Assembly: GCA_016213325.1 (NCBI GenBank)
Contig: JACRAY010000032.1
Coordinates: 37,582-101,581, forward strand
DNA length: 64,000 nt
Direction of reading: 5' to 3'
From: Burkholderiales bacterium
GTDB lineage: Bacteria; Pseudomonadota; Gammaproteobacteria; Burkholderiales; Burkholderiaceae_C
Under the pieces are notes generated by a model, which saw only the letters and a program-made list of their open reading frames with translations, did no database searches and had not been told where the DNA came from. Shown in pieces: positions 49,826-59,488 of this stretch. Position 1 is the stretch's first letter; each line of letters opens with the position of its first letter. Position numbers and translations under genes: made by a program.

Positions 49826-50901
49826 CTAGGGCGGGGCGGCCAGTTCTTCCTTGTCGGGGCCGAACAGGTGAGACACCAACTTGTGCAGACCGCGCAACCC
49901 ATCGGTATTGCCGCCGACGATGGAGTCCGCATAGCCCGCCGCCACATGCCCCGGCTTCAGCTGGCGCGCCAGGTGCGCATGGTTGGCGGCTTCGTCGTGT
50001 TGCCCCCGCAGGGCAAGCACCACCGCAATGCCGCCGTGCGCATCGGCCGAGTCGGGGTCGATCTCGGCGGATTCGCGAAACGCCTCGAGCGCAGCGTCCA
50101 TGTCGCCCCCCAGCAGGCAAGCCCAACCCAGCGCCACGCGCGTGCCGGTGTCGCCCGGCAGCAGCTGCAGCGCGCGGCCGAAGTGCGCCCGCGCATCGGC
50201 ACTGCCGCCGCCCAGCAGGCAGGCAAAGCCCAGCATGGTCCAGCCGCGCGCCTGGTGTGGGTGCTGCTCGGTCACCAGGGCGAAGTAGCGGCGCGCGCCT
50301 TCCATGTCACGGCGGCCCAGCAACAGCGAGCCCTTGGCGATCAGCGCTTCGGGCTGCGCGGCGTCGCGGCGCAACGCCGCCGAAGTCAGCGCCTCGGCCG
50401 CGGCCCACTGGTCGTGGTCCAGCGCCACCAAGGCGGCAACGCCGGCCCCGGCTGCGTCCAGCGCGGCCGGGCCGCGAGCCTGGATCCACCGCCACGCTTC
50501 GTGCAGCCGGCCCAGGTGGTGCATGGCGCGCAGCCAAAGGGTGGCAAGGGCCGTTGCGTCCAGCGCGGCGCCCTGCCCCTGCACCCATGGGTCGAGAATG
50601 TCCACGCAGTTGCCGTAGTCGCCTTCGAGCAGGCACCAGGCGCCCCTGCGCCAGCCGCAGCGTGGCGCGGCGGAAGCGCCACGACGGCGTGGCACCCTGG
50701 CCGGCGATGCCGGTGGCTATCAACTGCTCGGCGTCGTCGAAAAGCGTGCGCGGCCGTCGCGGCCTCAGCCGCCTCAGCCGCCTCAGCCAGCAGCAGCGCG
50801 TTGCCCGGGTCTCGGGCCACGAAGTCGCGAAAGCGCTCGTAGCGGTCGCGGGCCTGGGCGTTGTTCGGCGAAACAGGCTGTGCGTGGGCGGGGCCGATCA
50901 T
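49826..50901 (-). pseudogene. TPR-repeat protein broken by two frameshifts
   Basis: Three minus-strand frames must be joined to recover one protein of about 350 residues. The N-terminus (MIGPAHAQPVSPNNAQARDR) has a short export-like start and runs to about 50770. There a GC-rich nine-base repeat (GCCTCAGCC units) is followed by a shift to the frame reading TLFDDAEQLIATGIAGQG. A second shift near 50660, at a GGGG run, leads to LLEGDYGNCVDILDPW and the TPR body to 49826. Either the gene is dead or the assembly has indel errors at these repeats. TPR repeats are plausible at 30-36 residue spacing. Confidence 0.7.
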
Positions 50902-51008
50902 GTCTGGTGATGATAAGGCACGCGAACACTTGTTCGTACCTATGGCTTACATCCGATAGAATGAACGCGCCGGCAAAAGTCCGGTGAAAGCATGGAGGGG
51001 AGGAGCGA

Positions 51009-51455
51009 ATGGGTGCGGCCCAAGCAGGTCTTCACACGCGTCGGATTTCGCGTTTGCGTACCGGCGGCTTCACCCTGCTGGAGCTGCTGGTGGTGGTAGC
51101 CATCATCGGCCTGTTGGCCGCTTATGTCGGCCCCAGGTACTTCAGCCAGATCGGCAAATCCGAACAAGCGCTTGCGAAAGCGCAAATCGAGAGTTTTCAC
51201 AAGGCGCTTGCCGCCTACCGGCTCGACGTTGGCAGCTTCCCAGCAACAGGGGAAGGACTTGCCGCACTAGTGAGCGCGCCGGCCGGTGCAGCCAAGTGGC
51301 AAGGCCCCTATCTGGCCAAGGGCGTACCGCTTGACCCGTGGGGCAAGCCATACATCTACCGCACCCCCGGTTCCAAGTCCGACTACGAGATCGTCAGTTA
51401 CGGCAAGGACGGTCAGCCCGGCGGCACTGGTGATGCGGCGGACGTCAGCGACTGA
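51009..51455 (+). CDS. gspG: Type II secretion-like major pseudopilin (GspG)
   Basis: The protein has 148 residues. The prepilin motif GG-FTLLELLVVVAIIG follows a 20-residue leader, with glutamate at +5. The C-terminal LDPWGKPYIYRTPG and DYEIVSYGKDGQPGG are the calcium-binding GspG signature. It builds the pseudopilus. A GGAGG site precedes the ATG. It is the first gene of the operon, divergent from the TPR gene. Confidence 0.92.
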   Translation: MGAAQAGLHTRRISRLRTGGFTLLELLVVVAIIGLLAAYVGPRYFSQIGKSEQALAKAQIESFHKALAAYRLDVGSFPATGEGLAALVSAPAGAAKWQGPYLAKGVPLDPWGKPYIYRTPGSKSDYEIVSYGKDGQPGGTGDAADVSD

Positions 51456-51463
51456 GGGCCGCG

Positions 51464-52639
51464 ATGCAGTTCACCGTGCGAGCACTAGACGCAAGCCAGG
51501 AAGTCCGGACCTTGCAGTTGGAGGCGCTCGACGAAACCGACGCCATGGGACAGGCGCGGGCGCAACGGCTCGTGCCCCTGTCCGCAGTACCGCGCGGCTG
51601 GCTGACAAGCCGCCGCGAGTCTTTTCCTTTGCTGCTGTTCGCTCAGGAACTCAGCGCACTGGTAGCGGCGGGATTGAGCGTCGTCGAGTCCCTGGAAGGA
51701 CTGCTCGACAAGGAAAGCCACGCAGCGCGGCGCGCGGTCCTGTCCCGGCTCGCTGCCCGGCTGCGCGAAGGGAGTCGCCTGTCCGACGCCTTGCGCGCGC
51801 AGCCGGAAGTGTTCCCGCCGCTGTTCGTCGGGCTGATCCAGGCTGCCGAAGGGACGAGCGACATCCCACATTCGCTGAGCCGGTTTGTGGCATACGAATC
51901 GCGCATGGTCGAAGTCCGGCACAAGGTCACGAGTGCGGCCGTCTATCCCGCGATCCTGCTGGTCGTGGGCTCGGCTGTCACCGCCTTCCTGCTGGGATAT
52001 GTGGTGCCGCGCTTCGCCTCGGTGTACCAGGGAAGCGGCCGGACCCTTCCGTGGGCTTCGCAGATGCTGATGCAGTGGGGTGACTTCGTGCAGCGCAACG
52101 GCACGCCCCTGCTGGGCGGCGTGCTGGCAATGACGGTCTTCGGCTACCTCGCGTGGCAGCGGAAGCGCGCGGCGGGATGGAGCGCGCTGCTTGCGCTGAT
52201 GCCGGCAGCAGCTTCCCGGTTGCATGTACTCCAGCTGTCACGGCTGTACCTCACGCTCGGGATGCTGGTCGATGGTGGGATCCCCCTGCACGAGGCACTC
52301 AGGTTGAGCAGCGGGCTGTCGGGTGCCGGCTCGCCGGCTGCGCTGGACGCGGTTCGCCATGACATCGAAGGCGGGATGGCCCTGTCAGACGCGCTGGACC
52401 GCCACGGCCTCACCACGCCTGTTTCGACCCGGCTGCTTCGGGTCGGGGAACGGTCTGGCCAGCTTGGGGCGATGCTCACGCGCGCCGCCGCTTTCCACGA
52501 GGAAGAGGCGAGCCGATGGATCGAGAGGTTCAGCAAGGCTTTCGAACCCGTGCTGATGGCTGCCATCGGCATCGTGATCGGCCTCATCGTGGTTCTTCTC
52601 TACATGCCGATCTTCGAACTGGCCGGGAGCCTGCAATGA
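51464..52639 (+). CDS. gspF: Inner-membrane platform protein (GspF/PilC-like)
   Basis: The protein has 391 residues. Two repeated T2SF domains are visible, LFAQELSALVAAGLSVVESL with LSRLAARLREG, and LSRLYLTLGMLVDGGIPLHEAL with VGERSGQLGAML. Three membrane segments lie at about 165-190, 215-235 and 365-388. It links the ATPase to the pilus base. It ends with an ATGA overlap with gspE. Confidence 0.92.
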   Translation: MQFTVRALDASQEVRTLQLEALDETDAMGQARAQRLVPLSAVPRGWLTSRRESFPLLLFAQELSALVAAGLSVVESLEGLLDKESHAARRAVLSRLAARLREGSRLSDALRAQPEVFPPLFVGLIQAAEGTSDIPHSLSRFVAYESRMVEVRHKVTSAAVYPAILLVVGSAVTAFLLGYVVPRFASVYQGSGRTLPWASQMLMQWGDFVQRNGTPLLGGVLAMTVFGYLAWQRKRAAGWSALLALMPAAASRLHVLQLSRLYLTLGMLVDGGIPLHEALRLSSGLSGAGSPAALDAVRHDIEGGMALSDALDRHGLTTPVSTRLLRVGERSGQLGAMLTRAAAFHEEEASRWIERFSKAFEPVLMAAIGIVIGLIVVLLYMPIFELAGSLQ

Positions 52640-54297
52640 GTCCCGGCATCGACTGGAGCGCACTGCGCCGGGCACGGGATGCCGGCGAAGCGCCGACGGC
52701 GCGGCTTGCCGAAATGCTGGCCTGCTCGCCGCGCGACGCCGCGCGGGCATTGGCCGGTTCGCTGGGGATGGAATGCTGGGAGACCACCGACATGCAGGCG
52801 TGCGAGCCTGCGTTCGACAGCCTCCCGCTCGCCCGCGCCCAGGGGCTGCGCTGCGCCCTCGTGCACGACACACCGGGTGCCGGTTTCGTCGGCATCCTGC
52901 ATGACCCGCTGGACAGCGACCTGCGCACCCAGCTCGCGCACTGGTCGAAAGGGCCAGTCCGGTTCGTACTGGCGAGTCCGGACGACATCCACGCCTACCT
53001 GAACCAGCACGAGGACCGGTCGCGCGCCATGGACAGCCTGCCCGTCGCCGCAGAGAGCGCCGGCGACTCGCGCGAAGCGATCGAGGAGCTTTCGCTCGCG
53101 CGCATGTCCGACTCGGCCAGCCCCGCCGTGCGCCTGGTCAATTCGACGCTGTACGACGCATTGCGCGCTGGTGCGAGCGACGTCCACCTGGAAAGCACGC
53201 CGGCCGGGCTGGCTGTGAAGTACCGCATCGATGGCGTCCTCGACTTCGTCACCGAAGCACAGGGCAACGCGCTCGCCGAACGGGTCATCTCCCGGCTGAA
53301 GGTGCTCGCCGCGCTCGACATCGCCGAGCGTCGAGTACCGCAGGACGGGAGTTTTCGTGTGCGTGTGCAGGGTCGCGAGGTCGACTTGCGCGTGTCGATC
53401 ATCCCGGGCGTGCACGGCGAAGATGCCGTCATCCGGATCCTGGACAAACGGGCGATCGTGGAAGCGCATGGCCGCCTGAGCCTGGACTCGCTGGGGTTCG
53501 ATGGCGCGTCGTTGGCCACGCTGCGCGACCTGCTGCGCGCAGCCTATGGGATGTTGCTCGTCACAGGCCCCACCGGCTCGGGCAAGACCACCACCCTCTA
53601 TGCGGCCCTGTCAGAGACCCACACGGGGCACGACAAGGTGATCACTATCGAGGACCCCGTGGAGTACCAACTGCCGGGGGTGCTGCAGATTCCGGTGAAC
53701 GAAAAGAAAGGCCTGACTTTCGCCCGCGGCTTGCGGTCCATCCTGCGCCACGACCCCGACAAGATCATGGTCGGCGAAATTCGCGACCGAGAGACGGCCG
53801 AGATCGCGGTGCAGTCGGCGCTCACAGGACACTTAGTGCTCACCACGGTCCACGCGAACAACGTCTTCGATGTCTTCGGCCGCTTCACCCATATGGGGCT
53901 GGACCCCTATTCGCTGATGTCGGCCCTGAATGGCATCTGGGCGCAGCGCCTGTTGCGCCTGAACTGCCCGCACTGCAGCAGGCAGCACTCGCCCGATCCG
54001 CGCGACTTGGCCATGCTGCCTTCGAGTCACCTTGCCGCGCAGGACTTCCGGTTCCTGAGAGGCGAAGGCTGTGGCGACTGCCGCGGCACAGGCTACCGGG
54101 GCCGCGTGGCAGTGGCCGAAATCCTGCGGCTCGACGATGAGCTGCGCGAGATGATCGTCGGGCGGCAGCCCATTCGCGCGGTCAAGGAAGCCGCGCGTGC
54201 ACGAGGCACGCGCAGCCTCACGGAAGCCGCGCTGCAACTGGTGCAGGCGGGCCGGACGACGCTGGAGGAGGTGCGGCGTGTCACTGTTGCGGCCTGA
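52636..54297 (+). CDS. gspE: Assembly ATPase (GspE/PilB-like)
   Basis: The protein has 553 residues. Walker A GPTGSGKTTTLYAAL lies at about residue 312, the Asp box VITIEDPVEYQLPG follows, Walker B RHDPDKIMVGEIRDRE, the His box TGHLVLTTVHAN, and the zinc tetracysteine CPHC with CGDC (about residues 445-485). It powers pseudopilus assembly. The N-terminal MshEN/N1-like part is weakly conserved. The frame is open upstream of the chosen ATG, but only inside gspF. Confidence 0.93.
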   Translation: MSPGIDWSALRRARDAGEAPTARLAEMLACSPRDAARALAGSLGMECWETTDMQACEPAFDSLPLARAQGLRCALVHDTPGAGFVGILHDPLDSDLRTQLAHWSKGPVRFVLASPDDIHAYLNQHEDRSRAMDSLPVAAESAGDSREAIEELSLARMSDSASPAVRLVNSTLYDALRAGASDVHLESTPAGLAVKYRIDGVLDFVTEAQGNALAERVISRLKVLAALDIAERRVPQDGSFRVRVQGREVDLRVSIIPGVHGEDAVIRILDKRAIVEAHGRLSLDSLGFDGASLATLRDLLRAAYGMLLVTGPTGSGKTTTLYAALSETHTGHDKVITIEDPVEYQLPGVLQIPVNEKKGLTFARGLRSILRHDPDKIMVGEIRDRETAEIAVQSALTGHLVLTTVHANNVFDVFGRFTHMGLDPYSLMSALNGIWAQRLLRLNCPHCSRQHSPDPRDLAMLPSSHLAAQDFRFLRGEGCGDCRGTGYRGRVAVAEILRLDDELREMIVGRQPIRAVKEAARARGTRSLTEAALQLVQAGRTTLEEVRRVTVAA

Positions 54298-55006
54298 GCA
54301 ATCGAACGCCGGCCCCGCGATCGTCGGCTTCGGCCGCACCGGTTATTGCTGGCGCCTGCCGGGAAACCCGACGGACACCGAAGGTGACCGCGACCTGCTG
54401 GCGGCCGCCATCTCCGCGCTGCCTGCGGGGTACCTGGTGCAGGTCGTGGCCGGTCTCGACCTTGCAGTCCACTGGCTGCAGGTGCCCCCCGCCTCACTGC
54501 GGTCGCTGCTGGAACTGAGGCTCGTGGCCGCGGCCCGCTGCATCCACCTGTATGGCGGGGCTGCAGAGGATTGGTGGATCGCGGCCGATTGGGATGCGCG
54601 CACGCCCTTTACCTGTGCCGCGTTGCCGGCAAGCGAAGCCCGATCGCTGGCAAACCTCTTCGAAGCCGGCCGGCTGAAAGTGCAGTGGCACACGTCATGG
54701 ACCGCCGTCTGCAAGGGGTCGGCATCTGCGTTTCCATCGGACGGCTGGAGCGGGCTGCGTACGGCGAGTCGGGCCTTCATCTGGTGTTGCAGTCAGGGAA
54801 GAATCGCCAACCTCACGTCTCTGCCGGCGGACAACCTGCTCGCCGCCCCACGTTTCGATGAGCAGGTGGGCCAGCTCATCGAACTCGAGAGCCTGCGCAA
54901 TCCTGCGCTAACCCGCGGCGTTGTGCATTGGCAGCGGCTGTCCGGCGAACACGAAGCGCATTCCGCGCTGGCTGCCGGTGTCCTTGCTTTCAGAGCCGGT
55001 GCATGA
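54278..55006 (+). CDS. PilM/GspL-like assembly protein (divergent)
   Basis: The protein has 242 residues from a GTG (54278) inside the end of gspE. It has no membrane segment and the pattern PAIVGFGRTGYCWRLP ... LVQVVAGLDLAVHWLQVP is compatible with the actin-like cytoplasmic domain of PilM or GspL. Clear ATPase motifs are missing, so the assignment rests on its place before PilN- and PilO-like genes. The next start overlaps its stop by four bases. Confidence 0.6.
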   Translation: MSLLRPEQSNAGPAIVGFGRTGYCWRLPGNPTDTEGDRDLLAAAISALPAGYLVQVVAGLDLAVHWLQVPPASLRSLLELRLVAAARCIHLYGGAAEDWWIAADWDARTPFTCAALPASEARSLANLFEAGRLKVQWHTSWTAVCKGSASAFPSDGWSGLRTASRAFIWCCSQGRIANLTSLPADNLLAAPRFDEQVGQLIELESLRNPALTRGVVHWQRLSGEHEAHSALAAGVLAFRAGA

Positions 55007-55581
55007 AACCGGTCCACATCGCCTTCGAGCAGCCCGACTCGTCCGCCTGGCGCAGGCGGCTGCTTGGCCACGGTCGTGGCAGTTTGGGCATCGTGGCAGC
55101 GCTGGCACTCGCCGCTTCGCTCGCCGCCTTGGCCCTGGTCTCATGGCAAACCAGCGAGCTGGAGTCCGCATTGGGCGAAGCGAGGCATGCCCTGGCTGCC
55201 ATGCAAGCGCGGCCCGGAAAGCCGCCGGCGCGAGCCCAGCCTGCTGTGGGCCCCGTCGCCGCACGCGAAAGGGACGCATGGAACGACCTCGTCCGGCAAC
55301 TCAACACGCCTTGGCCCACCCTGCTCGACACGCTGGAAGAACGGGCTTCGCCGGATGTAGCGCTGGTGGCCATCGAACCGGACGCACGCAGCGGCAACGT
55401 GCGCATCCAGGCTGAAGCGAAGTCGCTGGGCGCGCTGCTGGACTACGCGAATGGACTGGCGACAGCGCCCGGCGTCAAGACTGTCCGCCTGTTGCGGCAT
55501 GAGACCCACGAGCAGGACCCGGCACGGCCGCTGCGACTGAGCATCGAGGCCCGGTTCGGGGCAGCGAGGAGCGAACGGTGA
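55003..55581 (+). CDS. PilN-like inner-membrane assembly protein
   Basis: The protein has 192 residues: a short cytoplasmic tail, one membrane segment (GSLGIVAALALAASLAALAL, about 27-46), a coiled-coil-prone stretch and a small ferredoxin-like periplasmic domain with LVAIEPDARSGNVRIQAEAK. This is the PilN (Pfam fimbrial assembly) layout. It should pair with the PilO-like protein. Translational coupling on both sides. Confidence 0.75.
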   Translation: MKPVHIAFEQPDSSAWRRRLLGHGRGSLGIVAALALAASLAALALVSWQTSELESALGEARHALAAMQARPGKPPARAQPAVGPVAARERDAWNDLVRQLNTPWPTLLDTLEERASPDVALVAIEPDARSGNVRIQAEAKSLGALLDYANGLATAPGVKTVRLLRHETHEQDPARPLRLSIEARFGAARSER

Positions 55582-56150
55582 ACGCCACCGGCGGCCTGTC
55601 GCAGTGGAGAGTGCGGCTTGAGATCGCGCTGTGGCGCCATGGCTGGGCGCTGCCGGCCGCCCTGCTTGTGGCGCTGCTCACGCTGGTGATCCACCAAGTC
55701 GGGCTGATGCGCACGCGCGACGCCCTCGCAGCCACGCAGGCCGAACTGGCGCTGCAGCGCAGGGCGATGGCGCCGGCCCGCGTGGCGCTGAATCCCGAGG
55801 ACGAGCGGCTCGCGAGGCTGCGAGCCACGCTGGATGCCGAAACGTCGGGCGCCGAAGTGATCAAGCGCATGGCGGCGCTGGCGCAGGACGAAGCCATCCA
55901 GTTGCAGCAGGCCGACTACCAGCGGCAGGTGCTCCCCAGTGCGCCGATCGTCCAGCTCCAAGTCACCCAGCCCGTGCAGGCGAACTATGTCCAGCTGAGG
56001 AACTACATCGAGTCGGTGTTGAGGGCCATGCCGAACGTCTCGCTGGACCAGGTGTCCGCGCGCCGCGACAACATCGGGCAAGACCGGCTGGAAGCGCGGC
56101 TGCGCTGGTCGGTCTGGATGCGGGCGCGCGATGGAGAAAGCGCGCGATGA
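55578..56150 (+). CDS. PilO/GspM-like inner-membrane protein
   Basis: The protein has 190 residues from a GTG overlapping the preceding stop. It has one membrane segment at about residues 22-44 (LPAALLVALLTLVIHQVG), a helical stretch and a periplasmic domain ending with NYIESVLRAMPNVSLDQV, which is the PilO-type fold. It likely forms a heterodimer with the PilN-like protein. It ends with a four-base overlap with the next gene. Confidence 0.7.
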   Translation: MNATGGLSQWRVRLEIALWRHGWALPAALLVALLTLVIHQVGLMRTRDALAATQAELALQRRAMAPARVALNPEDERLARLRATLDAETSGAEVIKRMAALAQDEAIQLQQADYQRQVLPSAPIVQLQVTQPVQANYVQLRNYIESVLRAMPNVSLDQVSARRDNIGQDRLEARLRWSVWMRARDGESAR

Positions 56151-56692
56151 AGAAAGGCGGGACCATGACACGTCGATGGGTGATCTGGCTGCCCCTGCTG
56201 GGCATCTCGCTTTGGCTTGCATTGGCTGGCGACCGCAGCCCTGCGAGTGAGGCAACGGGCACTCTGGCTGCGCAGACGCAGCGACCGGACCCTGCCGAGT
56301 ACGCACCCGGACGCAGTATCGTGAGTGATAGCACCGCACCCTTGCTCGCACTTGTGCCGCGCGAGGTGCTCGTTCCCAAATCCAGTGGCGGGCACGGATC
56401 GAGGCGCGACCTGTTTGCAACGCGAAGTTGGACGCCAACACCTGCGCCGCAGGCACTGCAGCCACCGGTGCCGGTAGCGGCCCCGCCACTGCCGTACACC
56501 TTCCTGGGCAAGAAGCTGGAGGCTGGCGCATGGGAGGTCTATCTCGGCAGGGGCGACCGTACATTCATCGCCCGCGAGGGCCTGGTGCTGGAAGGAACGT
56601 ATCGGGTTACCGCCATCGCACCCCCTACGCTGTCGGTCACGTACCTGCCACTCGAACAGGCGCAGTCGCTTGCCATTGGAGACTCCCGTTGA
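56147..56692 (+). CDS. PilP/GspC-like linker protein
   Basis: The protein has 181 residues, one N-terminal membrane segment (VIWLPLLGISLWLALAG) and a proline-rich linker, then a small beta-domain with PYTFLGKKLEAGAWEVYLGR, FIAREG and GTYRVTAIAPPTLSVTYL. This resembles the HR/PilP domain that connects the inner-membrane complex with the secretin. In some related genomes I recall this gene annotated as a secretion system X factor. A second ATG at 56165 is possible. Confidence 0.65.
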   Translation: MKKGGTMTRRWVIWLPLLGISLWLALAGDRSPASEATGTLAAQTQRPDPAEYAPGRSIVSDSTAPLLALVPREVLVPKSSGGHGSRRDLFATRSWTPTPAPQALQPPVPVAAPPLPYTFLGKKLEAGAWEVYLGRGDRTFIAREGLVLEGTYRVTAIAPPTLSVTYLPLEQAQSLAIGDSR

Positions 56693-59007
56693 CGGCCCTT
56701 CGCACGACTTGGCGCGCACTCGCCCTGCTGGCCGCGGCGTGGCTGCTGGCCGGCTGTGCCGCGCAGACAGCTTTTCGCGAGGGCCAGCAACTGGTGGCCG
56801 AAGGAAGGTCCATCGAAGGAATGGCGCGCCTCGAGGAGGCGAGCCGCCTCGACCCCGGGGACGCCCGATACCGCATGGCCGTCCTGCAGACGCGCGAGCG
56901 CTACATCAATGCAAAGCTCGATGCTTCGGAAGCTGCGCGCAGCCAGGGCAAGCTCGACCAGGCCGAGCATCACTTGCGCGAGGCGCTGGCCATGCAACCG
57001 TCCAACGAGCGTGCCTTGGCGGACCTGCGGGCCATTGGGCAGCAGCGCCGCGCCGAAGCATGGATACGCGAGGCCGATTCCTTGCTGGCGCGCAAAGACC
57101 CCATGGCCGCCCGCGGCAAGCTGGCTCAGGTGCTCGCCGAACTGCCGGGCCACGAAGGGGCCCGTTCGATGTTGTTGTCGATCGAAAGGGACTCCAGGCA
57201 GGCCGCTCCCGAGACAGCGCTTTCCGCCGCCTATCGCAAGCTCATCACCATCGAGTTCAAGGACGTGCCGCTACGGACAGTGTTCGAAGTGATCTCGCGC
57301 ACGTCCGGCCTCAACTTCCTGTTCGACAAGGACGTGAAGACGGACCAGAAGACGTCGATCTTCCTGAAGAACTCCACGATCGAAGCGGCCGTCAACCTGT
57401 CCCTGCTGACCAACCAGCTTGACCAGCGCGTGCTGGATGCGAACACAGTGCTGATCTACCCGAACACGCAGGCCAAGCAGAAGGATTACCAGCCGCTGTC
57501 GGTGCGCAGCTTCTACCTGGCCAATGCCGAAGCCAAGACCGTGGCGGCCACCCTCAAGACCATCCTGAAATCCCGCGACGTGGTGGTAGACGAGAAGTTG
57601 AACCTGCTGATCGTGCGCGACAGCCCCGAAGCGATCCGCCTGGCGGCCAAACTGATCGCGATGCACGACGTGCCCGAGCCCGAGGTGATGCTCGAAGTCG
57701 AGATCCTCGAAGTGAAACGCACCCAGTTGCTCGACCTGGGCATCCGCTGGCCCGACCAGCTGAGCCTTGCGCCGCTGGGTACGGCGAGCGGCGGCGCGAT
57801 CAGTGTGGCGGACCTGCGCAACCTGAACAGCTCGCGCGTGTCGGCGGCTGTCGGGCCGGTGACGCTGATCGCACGCAACACGGACACGGATGCCAACATC
57901 CTGGCCAACCCGCGCATTCGCGCGCGCAACCGCGAGAAAGCGAAGATTCTCATTGGCGAGCGGGTGCCAGTGATCACGACCACCTCGACCACGATTGCCG
58001 TGACGGAGTCGGTGAACTATGTCGACGTGGGCCTGAAGCTCGATGTGGAGCCGACCATCTACCTCGACGGCGAAGTGGCGATTAAGGTGGCGCTGGAAGT
58101 GAGCAACATCATCAGCCAGGTGCAGACCAAGAGCGGAACGGTGGCCTACCAGATCGGCACGCGCAACGCGCAGACCGTGTTGCGGCTGCGAGACGCGGAG
58201 AACCAGGTGCTGGCGGGCCTGATCAGCGACGAAGACCGGCGCTCCGCGAACAAGGTCCCCGTCCTCGGGGAAGTACCCGTGGTCGGCCGGCTGTTCGGCA
58301 GCCAGCTGGACGATGCGAGCAAGACCGAGATCGTCCTGTCCATCACGCCGCGCATCGTGCGCAATGTGAAGCGACCCGACGAATCGCAGGTCGAATTCGA
58401 ATCCGGGACCGAGAACAGCTTGGGCTCCAGACCGGGTTCGTCGCCCTTGCCTGCAGCCCCGGTCGCATCGCCACCTCAAGGGCCGTCATCGGCCCCCCGT
58501 GCGGCCCCTTCGCCTGTCTCCAGCGCGGCCCAGGCAGCGACCACGACGGCGGCAAACACCAACGAGCCGGTGGCAGCGGCCGTGGGCAGCACTACGGCGC
58601 TCAGGCTGCAGGGACCCATCCAGGTGAAGGTGGGCGACCTGTTCGCGGTGCAGGTGGTCATCGATGCCGACCAGCCGGTCACAGCCGCTCCGTTCGTATT
58701 GGGTTTCGAGCCCTCCATGGTGCAGGCGGTATCGGTTGCGGAAGGAGACTTCCTGCGCCAGGGCAGTGCCCCCACCAGCTTTGCCAGCCGCGTGGAGGCC
58801 GCGGGGCAGGTCGTCGTCACCTCGGGGCGCCCGGGCATCACCGGTGCAACCGGTAGCGGTACGATCGCGACGGTCAACCTGCGCGCGGTCGCGGCCCTGA
58901 ACTCGGAGACGAAGTTGACGGTGGTGTCCGCGACTCCGGTCGGCCCGGCGGCGCGACCGATCCCGGTGGTCATGCCGGCACCGCTGGCCATCCGCATCGC
59001 GCCCTGA
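56689..59007 (+). CDS. gspD: Secretin with N-terminal TPR-like region and C-terminal cohesin-like domain (GspD/MshL-like)
   Basis: The protein has 772 residues from a TTG that overlaps the previous stop. A lipobox (LLAGC, residue 23) is followed by TPR-like helices (about 25-165), an STN-type domain (ITIEFKDVPLRTVFEVI), N1 domain and the secretin domain (about 330-560, with VPVITTTSTTIAVTESV and VPVLGEVPVVGRLFG). A Pro/Ala-rich linker leads to about 125 residues with the cohesin pattern VKVGDLFAVQVVIDADQPV and GTIATVNLRAVA. Secretins form the outer-membrane channel; a cohesin module on one is unusual and may bind a dockerin or a surface partner. Confidence 0.88.
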   Translation: MTALRTTWRALALLAAAWLLAGCAAQTAFREGQQLVAEGRSIEGMARLEEASRLDPGDARYRMAVLQTRERYINAKLDASEAARSQGKLDQAEHHLREALAMQPSNERALADLRAIGQQRRAEAWIREADSLLARKDPMAARGKLAQVLAELPGHEGARSMLLSIERDSRQAAPETALSAAYRKLITIEFKDVPLRTVFEVISRTSGLNFLFDKDVKTDQKTSIFLKNSTIEAAVNLSLLTNQLDQRVLDANTVLIYPNTQAKQKDYQPLSVRSFYLANAEAKTVAATLKTILKSRDVVVDEKLNLLIVRDSPEAIRLAAKLIAMHDVPEPEVMLEVEILEVKRTQLLDLGIRWPDQLSLAPLGTASGGAISVADLRNLNSSRVSAAVGPVTLIARNTDTDANILANPRIRARNREKAKILIGERVPVITTTSTTIAVTESVNYVDVGLKLDVEPTIYLDGEVAIKVALEVSNIISQVQTKSGTVAYQIGTRNAQTVLRLRDAENQVLAGLISDEDRRSANKVPVLGEVPVVGRLFGSQLDDASKTEIVLSITPRIVRNVKRPDESQVEFESGTENSLGSRPGSSPLPAAPVASPPQGPSSAPRAAPSPVSSAAQAATTTAANTNEPVAAAVGSTTALRLQGPIQVKVGDLFAVQVVIDADQPVTAAPFVLGFEPSMVQAVSVAEGDFLRQGSAPTSFASRVEAAGQVVVTSGRPGITGATGSGTIATVNLRAVAALNSETKLTVVSATPVGPAARPIPVVMPAPLAIRIAP

Positions 59008-59017
59008 GGAGCATGGC

Positions 59018-59488
59018 TTGCACCGCAACGGCTTCACCCTGGTCGAACTGCTGGTCACGCTGGCCATCCTGGCGGTGCTGGCGACGCTCGCGGTCCCGGT
59101 GGCGCAGGTGCAGGCACAACGCGTGAAGGAACAAGAGCTGCGCGCTGCGCTGCGCGAGGTTCGCTCGGCGATCGACGCGTACAAGCGCGCCTCGGACGAA
59201 GGGCGAATCCGCAAGCAGGCCGGCACCACCGGGTATCCGCCAAGCCTGGAAGTCCTGGTCGAGGGCGTGGACGACCAACGCGACCCGAACCGGCGCAAGC
59301 TGTACTTCCTGCGCCGATTGCCGCGCGACCCTTTCCACACCGATCCGGCAGCCGACGACGCGGCCACCTGGGCGAAACGCTCTTACGCGAGCGAGCCGAA
59401 CGAACCGCGCGAGGGAGACGACGTGTACGACGTCTACAGCCGCTCCCCGTTGGTCGGGTTGAACGGTGTGCCGCTGGGGAGGTGGTGA
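59018..59488 (+). CDS. Pseudopilin (GspG/GspH-like), second
   Basis: The protein has 156 residues from a TTG start with LHRNG-FTLVELLVTLAIL; the leader is only five residues and glutamate is at +5. A nearby ATG at 59013 is out of frame. The soluble part includes LYFLRRLPRDPFHTD and DVYDVYSRSPLVGLNG, a GspG-like C-terminus. It ends with the stop overlapping the next ATG. Confidence 0.85.
   Translation: MHRNGFTLVELLVTLAILAVLATLAVPVAQVQAQRVKEQELRAALREVRSAIDAYKRASDEGRIRKQAGTTGYPPSLEVLVEGVDDQRDPNRRKLYFLRRLPRDPFHTDPAADDAATWAKRSYASEPNEPREGDDVYDVYSRSPLVGLNGVPLGRW

Noticed and set aside
50741..50800. CRISPR-like short repeats (GCCTCAGCC units)
   Set aside because: Only three tandem nine-base units without spacers, inside a coding sequence; they encode Ala-Glu-Ala repeats.
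50930..50962. Promoter TTGTTC ... TAGAAT before the secretion operon
   Set aside because: The spacer is 21 bases, too long for a sigma-70 promoter; no better pair was found, so no promoter is called.
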